Below, one piece after another: positions 59,701 through 62,436 of a stretch of 62,436 nucleotides of DNA. Every line of letters starts with the position of its first letter. The stretch's first letter is position 1. The position numbers and the translations under genes are program-made. The DNA lies in NCBI GenBank assembly GCA_003235475.1, contig QJWC01000061.1, positions 1 to 62,436 of the forward strand, read 5' to 3'. This stretch comes from Acidimicrobiia bacterium. Lineage in GTDB: Bacteria > Actinomycetota > Acidimicrobiia > Spongiisociales > UBA5794. The notes under the pieces are model-generated. The model saw only the letters and a program-made list of their open reading frames with translations. It searched no databases and had not been told where the DNA came from.

Positions 59701-60426
59701 GTGGCCGCTGCTGCCGACATCGACATCCTCGAGGCGTTCCTCACCTACGACGTCCCTGCGTCGATCGAGACGCGCGAGGTGCTCGGACTGATGCGCTCGT
59801 CCCTCTCATCTGCGAGGGGCGTCGATGGCATCGAGCCACCACCTGCCGTGCAGATCGACGCGCTCCGGATCCTCTGCGCGGCGCTCTTCGACCGCAAGTA
59901 CGACGATGCCGAAACCCGCCTGGCTGATGTGGATCACCTCGCTGCGTTGGCCGCCGAGTACCCGACGAGGAACCGGCTCATCACGGAGATCACGCTCGAC
60001 CCGCCTGCAAGTACGAGCGGGTATGCGGACGCACCTCATCTCGACGACGACTACCTCGTGCTGTCAACCATCCATTCCGCCAAGGGCGGGGAGTGGAGGT
60101 CCGTCACGGTGATCCATGCGGCAGACGGCAACATCCCTTCGGACATGGCGCTCTCCGAACCAGCCGGGCTCGAGGAGGAGCGAAGGCTGCTGTACGTGGC
60201 GCTCACGAGGGCGAAGGATCACCTCGCCGTCACGGTTCCGCAGCGGTTCTACCACCACCGCTACTCGACCAACGGAGCGCATTCGTACGCGTTGCCGAGC
60301 CGATTCCTCGACCACGCCGTAGACACCTTCATGGCGTCGTCCTTCGGGGCGCCCGTTGCCGACGACGCGCCCGCGTGGATCGGGGCGACGTCCGTGAGCG
60401 ACGCCCTCGCGTCCCTATGGGAGTGA
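53704..60426 (+). CDS. Pyruvate:ferredoxin oxidoreductase, frame continuing without stop into a UvrD-type helicase
   Basis: An open frame of 2240 codons from GTG 53704 (GGAGGAG 5 bases upstream). Residues 1 to about 1540 are a single-chain 2-oxoacid:ferredoxin oxidoreductase. The alpha domain has GGVFYPITPSTEMGENY, the gamma domain GGWGMITTGKNLSEVIG, and two [4Fe-4S] sites are at Cys787/790/793/797 and Cys919/922/925/929. The TPP domain has CAGCGEKS (1001-1008), IGGDGGMGDIGYQN (Asp1228) and NTGGQNSDSTPMPGGG. It oxidises pyruvate to acetyl-CoA and CO2, reducing ferredoxin. It is longer than usual NifJ (about 1170). Residues 1561-2240 are a complete helicase. A hairpin and a -10 element lie at the junction, so two genes that lost a stop, or an assembly error, is more likely than a functional fusion. 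Confidence 0.85.
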   Translation: MTESPRYPGIRITTNGNQLVSYHTEARITQGGVFYPITPSTEMGENYQLAYAEGVLDVFGNSKIAVEAEGEHAAQGGAIAYSMTGHRTVNFTSGQGVVYGLEQYYHAPGKLSTMVLEVAARALTKHALNVHCGHDDIYAALDTGWIMLFAKDSQQAADQALILRKVTELSLNPGINIQDGFLTSHLERTFYKHEADLLREFLGAHDDIIDTPTEAQRVLFGPTRRRVPVMMDLKNPMLLGPVQNQEHYMNGVLARRNNFSEDILPFLQAAYDEFEALTGRHYGLITEYATDDADTVFVSLGSAAENIEAAVDYLREQDGASVGSIHVNVLRPFPEAAIVEALKGKRNVIVLERTDEPLSGDNPLTREVRAALNKAIEVGKEGFASHIPALDPADMPRLISGSYGLGSRDFRPEAVIGAYEYANGLRSRQDGRGIADGETYITLGIDHPYAVGADRTPSLLPEGAIAVRFHSIGGWGMITTGKNLSEVIGAVGEDLIEHQTETDEFGRPKEIIHVSANPKYGSEKKGAPTSYFLVAAPERIRVNCDLHHVDVVLCPDPKIFTHTNPLEGMNPGGTFVWESEEDPETVWQRIPREHRQEIIDKGIRIFTLPGFRIAREATDRPDLQLRMQGNAFLGAFFGVSDFLDEYNVSEERYREIVLNQYNKKFGRFGEAVVASNMEVMTKGQAEVTEIPYGDVDAPDRSSMRLSALEACDTCSVDIPLAEPPAMQETRIPLTLASTFNKEFKAGLGYNQPSTPLASVAMMAAGSGRKSSKYVARRETPVWIAENCTACMDCIVACPDTALPNVAQDINVIFESAAKGYILDVAERQKMVDELPDLESRVRERMMAITQAKESVPFVEIMREEVAKVESVGSDAKSEFMELFERVPFAYTKTSHLFRSLERSEPGSGGLFAIMVSDLCKGCAECVFECPWEALEMEQETPRLNADHVSGTNFLDLLPDTPEKYLGRFVPDDPMASTAAHLKNHLMVRTNYEALVSGDGACAGCGEKSVLRTVATLTEAYMRPLYHAKANRLDAKAAMLEERGTELLADIKKLDPEGYERLRMLVAHSILGLGGETVDDTMARIDAHGAIADEEIIEALVVTMRQDAFNHRDLQALDGTIPNGMSVMAMGAHTGCNTVYGSTPPNNPHPYPWMNSLFQDGATITWLLGEGFIADHARRSVIPERIADMLDLGVGVTEADYFEMTHMNDAVMSPREIRELPKAWAIGGDGGMGDIGYQNVSKVVLQNRPNVKLLLLDTQVYSNTGGQNSDSTPMPGGGDMNSFGAASEGKMTEKKGVAESFLSGHGSPYVAQVSLANAAQFYKAIVEALDYRGTGFIQSYTTCQPEHGVADDLSTHQAGLVRDSRSMPQFVMNPANGETYDEALDIAGNPNRDRDWAEITSKLTDRTFNYTVAHFAATEARFRRHLRPVKETDGLIHLEDMMLLITQNDVVNRYPLDPTHRSYVPDFGVYIEVEDTNGNVRPMALSRQLVLFCVERRKSWRLLQSKAGQTNIDYEAQKKALASFDEDEVPMVDRVPEIRGLPPPETGGGMASAVIRASVEHMFDLEARSYLDDLNPDQARAVVHGDGPLLVIAGAGSGKTRTLASRVAHLIESGVQPDRILLLTFSRRAASEMVRRAASAVGAAEASGVWGGTFHAIANRLLLRYGNAVGLDEGFTVMDRSDSESLFGIVRAEHGVARSKRRFPKKETIASIYSRMVNAQVPIDECVRTSFPWCAEHTDELRVLFTSYTRRKREQNVLDYDDLLVYWLALLSSPAGDAVRGLFDHVLVDEYQDTNQMQADILFSICGAEGNLTVVGDDAQSIYSFRAARVENILGFGDRYPTATTVTLEQNYRSTPDVLATSNAVIAASEIAYEKQLWTNRPRGPMPELVTCFDEATQSEWVCDRILDLRERGIPLHDQAVLFRTGHHSGGLEVELARRRIPFVKFGGLTFLEAAHVKDLLSMLRILDNPKDELAWHRVLTALPGVGPATASKFMAHLAEVAAAADIDILEAFLTYDVPASIETREVLGLMRSSLSSARGVDGIEPPPAVQIDALRILCAALFDRKYDDAETRLADVDHLAALAAEYPTRNRLITEITLDPPASTSGYADAPHLDDDYLVLSTIHSAKGGEWRSVTVIHAADGNIPSDMALSEPAGLEEERRLLYVALTRAKDHLAVTVPQRFYHHRYSTNGAHSYALPSRFLDHAVDTFMASSFGAPVADDAPAWIGATSVSDALASLWE
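58322..58348 (+). terminator. Perfect hairpin inside the open frame between oxidoreductase and helicase
   Basis: TTCCTCCCCCAG (58322-58333) pairs fully with CTGGGGGAGGAA (58337-58348) around an AAA loop: 12 bp with a GC-rich core. It resembles the terminator after the ABC operon, but here it is translated (as Leu-Pro-Pro-Pro-Glu-Thr-Gly-Gly-Gly). No U-tract follows. Confidence 0.65.
58371..58376 (+). promoter_or_regulatory. -10 hexamer of a leaderless-type promoter for the helicase
   Basis: TAGCGT with 7 bases to the ATG at 58384, the same arrangement as at many gene starts in this window. It argues that the helicase is its own gene. Confidence 0.6.
58384..60426 (+). CDS. ATP-dependent DNA helicase, UvrD/PcrA/Rep type
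   Basis: Read from ATG 58384, 680 residues form a full SF1A helicase. The Q motif is LNPDQARAV, Walker A AGAGSGKT (32-39), motif Ia LTFSRRAASEM, motif II VDEYQD (Asp228-Asp232), motif III GDDAQSIYSFRAA, motif IV LEQNYRS, motif V LSTIHSAKGGEWRSV and motif VI LLYVALTRAKDHL. It unwinds DNA 3' to 5' in repair or replication restart. It is in frame with the upstream oxidoreductase with no stop between, yet has its own TAGCGT -10 and a preceding hairpin. Its stop overlaps the convergent selenoprotein gene by 12 bases. Confidence 0.9.
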   Translation: MFDLEARSYLDDLNPDQARAVVHGDGPLLVIAGAGSGKTRTLASRVAHLIESGVQPDRILLLTFSRRAASEMVRRAASAVGAAEASGVWGGTFHAIANRLLLRYGNAVGLDEGFTVMDRSDSESLFGIVRAEHGVARSKRRFPKKETIASIYSRMVNAQVPIDECVRTSFPWCAEHTDELRVLFTSYTRRKREQNVLDYDDLLVYWLALLSSPAGDAVRGLFDHVLVDEYQDTNQMQADILFSICGAEGNLTVVGDDAQSIYSFRAARVENILGFGDRYPTATTVTLEQNYRSTPDVLATSNAVIAASEIAYEKQLWTNRPRGPMPELVTCFDEATQSEWVCDRILDLRERGIPLHDQAVLFRTGHHSGGLEVELARRRIPFVKFGGLTFLEAAHVKDLLSMLRILDNPKDELAWHRVLTALPGVGPATASKFMAHLAEVAAAADIDILEAFLTYDVPASIETREVLGLMRSSLSSARGVDGIEPPPAVQIDALRILCAALFDRKYDDAETRLADVDHLAALAAEYPTRNRLITEITLDPPASTSGYADAPHLDDDYLVLSTIHSAKGGEWRSVTVIHAADGNIPSDMALSEPAGLEEERRLLYVALTRAKDHLAVTVPQRFYHHRYSTNGAHSYALPSRFLDHAVDTFMASSFGAPVADDAPAWIGATSVSDALASLWE

Positions 60427-61413
60427 GGTCGACCAGCCGGGCCTGAAAGGAAGGTCGAGGTCGATGATCTCGCCGGGGCCCGCGGCACGATCGAGAAGGT
60501 CGAACGCTGCCGTCACCGTCGCAAGCTGTGTCTCGGTGTCGCCTGCTGCTCCGAGGGGCCTCCCCATCGGGAACGGCGTGATCACGGTTCGCGGAAGGGT
60601 CATCCGCTCAGCCACGTGGCGAAAAGCCCTGACCATCACGACAACGGTTGGCGTCCCTGTCTCTTCGATCGCTCGTGCGACGTGCCCGACCGACACGTGG
60701 CACACGGGTCACAACGGCACGAGGAGCATCACGTCCGGCTCCTCCTCCGCGATCCGATCGATCCATTCCGGCAGGATCTTCCTCAACCGGCCCTGCGAGG
60801 TTGCTCCGGGGAACGAGAAGTAGGTGGTGGTGCGCCCGCCGATCAGGCCAGCGGCTTCCGCTTCGGCAAGTACGTCGACCGGGAGGCTCACGTTGCGGTC
60901 GATCGAGGCGGAGGTGACGTCGTACCCACCGTGTCGGACGGCGAGGTCATCGGGAAGGCAGTCATGGGGGATCTCCGAGAGGGCCGGTGCCTCACGCAGG
61001 AAGTCGTCGATCCGATCCTCTGCCTCGGCCTGGGTCATTCCTTCGATGCCGAACGGCTTCGGGTCGTCGTCCCTGAGGAAGTGGCCGCTCGAGGAGACGA
61101 GCCCGACGGTCGAGCCAGCGACAGGCATGGACGTTGGCGCGAACGGCCCATCGTCGTACGTGTACCGAGACGGCGGGCTGCCCGGCTTGGGTGCGTATGC
61201 CTGGATCTGTGCCTCGTAGGCGAGCTGGATCAGCGGTGCGAGGTCGCCGGTGTCGTAGGCGTCGCCGAGGCGATCGAGGAGATGGCGGAAGAACTCGGAT
61301 GCCTCCTCGTCGGACATGCCCTTGAGGAACTTGAAGTTGAGGTCGGACCTCGACCCGTAGGAGAACGACTTCCTGAACTCCTCGAAAGACTCGCCGTACG
61401 TGTCGGTGTCCAT
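60415..61413 (-). CDS. Selenoprotein, glycine/sarcosine/betaine reductase B family
   Basis: A 332-residue protein read through an in-frame TGA (60709-60711) as selenocysteine at position 235. The sequence around it, DVMLLVPL-U-PVCHVSVGHVA, matches this family's conserved VPxCPVCHQSVGLVAR block with Sec for the first Cys, giving a UxxC redox pair (Sec235, Cys238). The frame continues for 97 more residues with the family's C-terminal text (PFPMGRPLG, FDLLDRAAGPG). A SECIS-like hairpin follows the UGA. Family members outside Stickland fermenters have unknown substrates. The ATG at 61413 lies 6 bases after TACGAT; GTG 61440, overlapping the upstream gene stop, is an alternative. Standard gene callers split it in two. 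Confidence 0.88.
60674..60704 (-). promoter_or_regulatory. Bacterial SECIS-like element
   Basis: RNA of the minus strand starting 5 bases after the UGA forms an 11-position stem, UGUGCCACGUG with CACGUCGCACG (10 of 11 paired, one C-C mismatch, one G-U). The 9-base loop UCGGUCGGG holds GGUC at +18 to +21 from the UGA. In E. coli fdhF the SelB-binding GGUC is at +19 to +22. Confidence 0.75.
60709..60711 (-). other. Selenocysteine-encoding UGA codon
   Basis: In-frame TGA inside the conserved redox motif (Leu-Val-Pro-Leu-Sec-Pro-Val-Cys-His). The same frame is open on both sides and both sides belong to one protein family. Confidence 0.85.
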
Positions 61414-61419
61414 GGCGCG

Positions 61420-61425
61420 ATCGTA
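61420..61425 (-). promoter_or_regulatory. -10 hexamer of a leaderless-type promoter
   Basis: TACGAT on the minus strand with 6 bases to the ATG at 61413 of the selenoprotein gene. It supports that start over GTG 61440. Confidence 0.55.
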
Positions 61426-61436
61426 CCCGCCGGTGC

Positions 61437-62429
61437 TCACAGATCAGACAGCCATCGATCGACCTTGTCGAGGGCTCTTGCAGCCGCGGGCTCCCACGGG
61501 ACGACGAACGGCCACACATGCATCATCTCGGGCTCGACGACAAGCTCTGCATCGACGCCGTCGCGATCTGCGTTGCGTTTGAGGTCGAGGCTGTCGCCGA
61601 GCAGCATCTCGGCGCCACCGGCGAAGATCAGCAGCGGCGGAAGGCCGGTCAGGTCGGCGTGGACCGGGGAGGCCTCCGGGTGTGTGCGCACGTCGTCCCC
61701 GGCATAGAAGTCGTTCGGCTTCTCCATCTCAGCTACCGGAAGGAAGTCGGTTCTCGCGTTCGTCAAGATCGTGTACGAGCGATGGTCGAGGTCGGCGTAC
61801 GGCGAGAACAGCACAGCGCCGGCTGGGAGGGGGCGACCGTTCGTGCGGAGCCGGAGAAGCAGTGCCATGGCGAGACCCGCGCCGGCAGAGTCACCAGCGA
61901 CGACGACCTGATGAGGGGAGATGCCCGTGTGGAGCACCGCCTCGTAGGCAGCCTCCGCGTCATCGACCGCTGCCGGGAACATGTCATTCGGCGCGAGACG
62001 GTACGCGGGGGCGATGGCCGCCGTCCCCGTCGCGTGTGCGAGCTGCGCGACGAACTGCCGGTGGGTGCCCGGACCGCCGAAGATGTACCCGCCACCGTGG
62101 AAGTACAACAGCGTGAGGGTTCGACGGCGTTCCTGTGGCGACACCCGGTCGGCGACGATTCCACCAAGGCGGGAACGTCGCACCGTAACTCGGCCCCGTA
62201 GTGCGTATGGGACGGGCGTCCGGGCACGCATGCCGAGTCGTTGCAGCCTCGGATCTTCACCGTACGTCGCCGCCTTTGCGATGACGGCACGTAGCGCCGC
62301 GACCGTCCACTCCGTGCGCCACGACCACGATGGGAGCGTCGGGCCCAGGAGGAGGCGGCGGATCGTCGCCTTGATCGCAGCGAGATAACCCGCCGTCCAC
62401 ATCGCGACGACATGGAACAGGGTCCGCAC
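61437..62429 (-). CDS. Alpha/beta hydrolase, hormone-sensitive-lipase family
   Basis: A 330-residue esterase. The HSL-family oxyanion motif is YFHGGGYIFGG, the nucleophile Ser is in VAGDSAGAGLAMA, and the triad is completed by Asp in a LLGDSLDL-type segment and His in MMHVWPFV. It hydrolyses short or medium acyl esters. The N-terminal 35 residues are hydrophobic and basic (a possible membrane association or uncleaved signal). The GTG at 62429 is the best start visible, but only 7 bases of window remain upstream, so an earlier start cannot be excluded. Its stop overlaps the alternative selenoprotein GTG start. Confidence 0.87.
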   Translation of the reverse strand: MRTLFHVVAMWTAGYLAAIKATIRRLLLGPTLPSWSWRTEWTVAALRAVIAKAATYGEDPRLQRLGMRARTPVPYALRGRVTVRRSRLGGIVADRVSPQERRRTLTLLYFHGGGYIFGGPGTHRQFVAQLAHATGTAAIAPAYRLAPNDMFPAAVDDAEAAYEAVLHTGISPHQVVVAGDSAGAGLAMALLLRLRTNGRPLPAGAVLFSPYADLDHRSYTILTNARTDFLPVAEMEKPNDFYAGDDVRTHPEASPVHADLTGLPPLLIFAGGAEMLLGDSLDLKRNADRDGVDAELVVEPEMMHVWPFVVPWEPAAARALDKVDRWLSDL

Positions 62430-62436
62430 GGCGCGT

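Noticed and set aside
1-62436. tRNA, rRNA, CRISPR array, riboswitch, insertion sequence or prophage
   Set aside because: No cloverleaf, rRNA signature, regular direct-repeat array, transposase or integrase was recognised in the intergenic regions, most of which are under 130 bases. Infernal or tRNAscan runs were not possible here.

Overview
The window is gene-dense, high-GC DNA with about 64 protein genes on both strands. No rRNA, tRNA, CRISPR array, transposase or integrase is visible. Gene content fits a free-living actinobacterium: a heterodimeric ABC exporter with one degenerate ATP site, a MpaB/DUF2236 protein, a cutinase-family secreted hydrolase, a deazaflavin(F420)-type nitroreductase, LCP and VanW envelope proteins, and YkuD and LtrA proteins. 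About 20 start codons sit only 6-9 bases after a TANNNT -10 hexamer, so leaderless mRNAs look common. An Acidimicrobiia-like lineage is my best guess, but this is inference. A pyruvate:ferredoxin oxidoreductase and a UGA-encoded selenoprotein suggest some anaerobic or low-potential redox metabolism.

Layout. 1-7 kb: end of msrA, pirin, DsbA-like protein, TrmH-type methyltransferase, secreted beta-propeller-like protein, M20 peptidase, dienelactone hydrolase, degenerate sensor-kinase-like protein. 7-14.5 kb: YkuD transpeptidase, an unlisted 54-aa membrane protein, ABC exporter pair with a clear terminator, DUF2236 and EamA proteins. 14.5-21.5 kb: IF-1, HisA-like protein with Asn in place of a catalytic Asp, SoxR divergent from a split transketolase, a metalloprotein, a nitroreductase-type protein and a cyclopropane-fatty-acid synthase. 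21.5-33 kb: EmrB-type MFS, M13 peptidase, malic enzyme plus MFS, SulP-STAS-cNMP transporter, amidohydrolase and HAD phosphatase.

33-43 kb: ABC transporter plus phosphotransferase operon, EamA permease, methyltransferase, DUF1801, LCP protein, tryptophanase, TM0106-type nuclease, cutinase-like lipase. 43-46.5 kb: a three-gene redox/signalling module (UBP zinc finger; cNMP-histidine kinase; receiver-glutaredoxin-TrxR-like fusion). 46.5-53.6 kb: metallo-beta-lactamase, LtrA, DUF5661, aldehyde dehydrogenase, VanW with a poly-Thr tail, small proteins. 53.7-60.4 kb: a 2240-codon open frame that joins pyruvate:ferredoxin oxidoreductase to a UvrD-type helicase. 60.4-62.4 kb: the selenoprotein and an alpha/beta hydrolase.

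The strongest observations are: (1) a selenoprotein of the glycine/sarcosine/betaine reductase B family, with an in-frame UGA in a UxxC motif and a SECIS-like hairpin whose GGUC loop lies 18 bases downstream; (2) the stopless junction between the oxidoreductase and the helicase, which carries both a perfect 12-bp terminator-like hairpin and a leaderless-type promoter; (3) the REC-Grx-TrxR-like / cNMP-kinase / ZnF-UBP cassette; (4) a MerR-type operator with a 19-bp spacer between soxR and the split transketolase.
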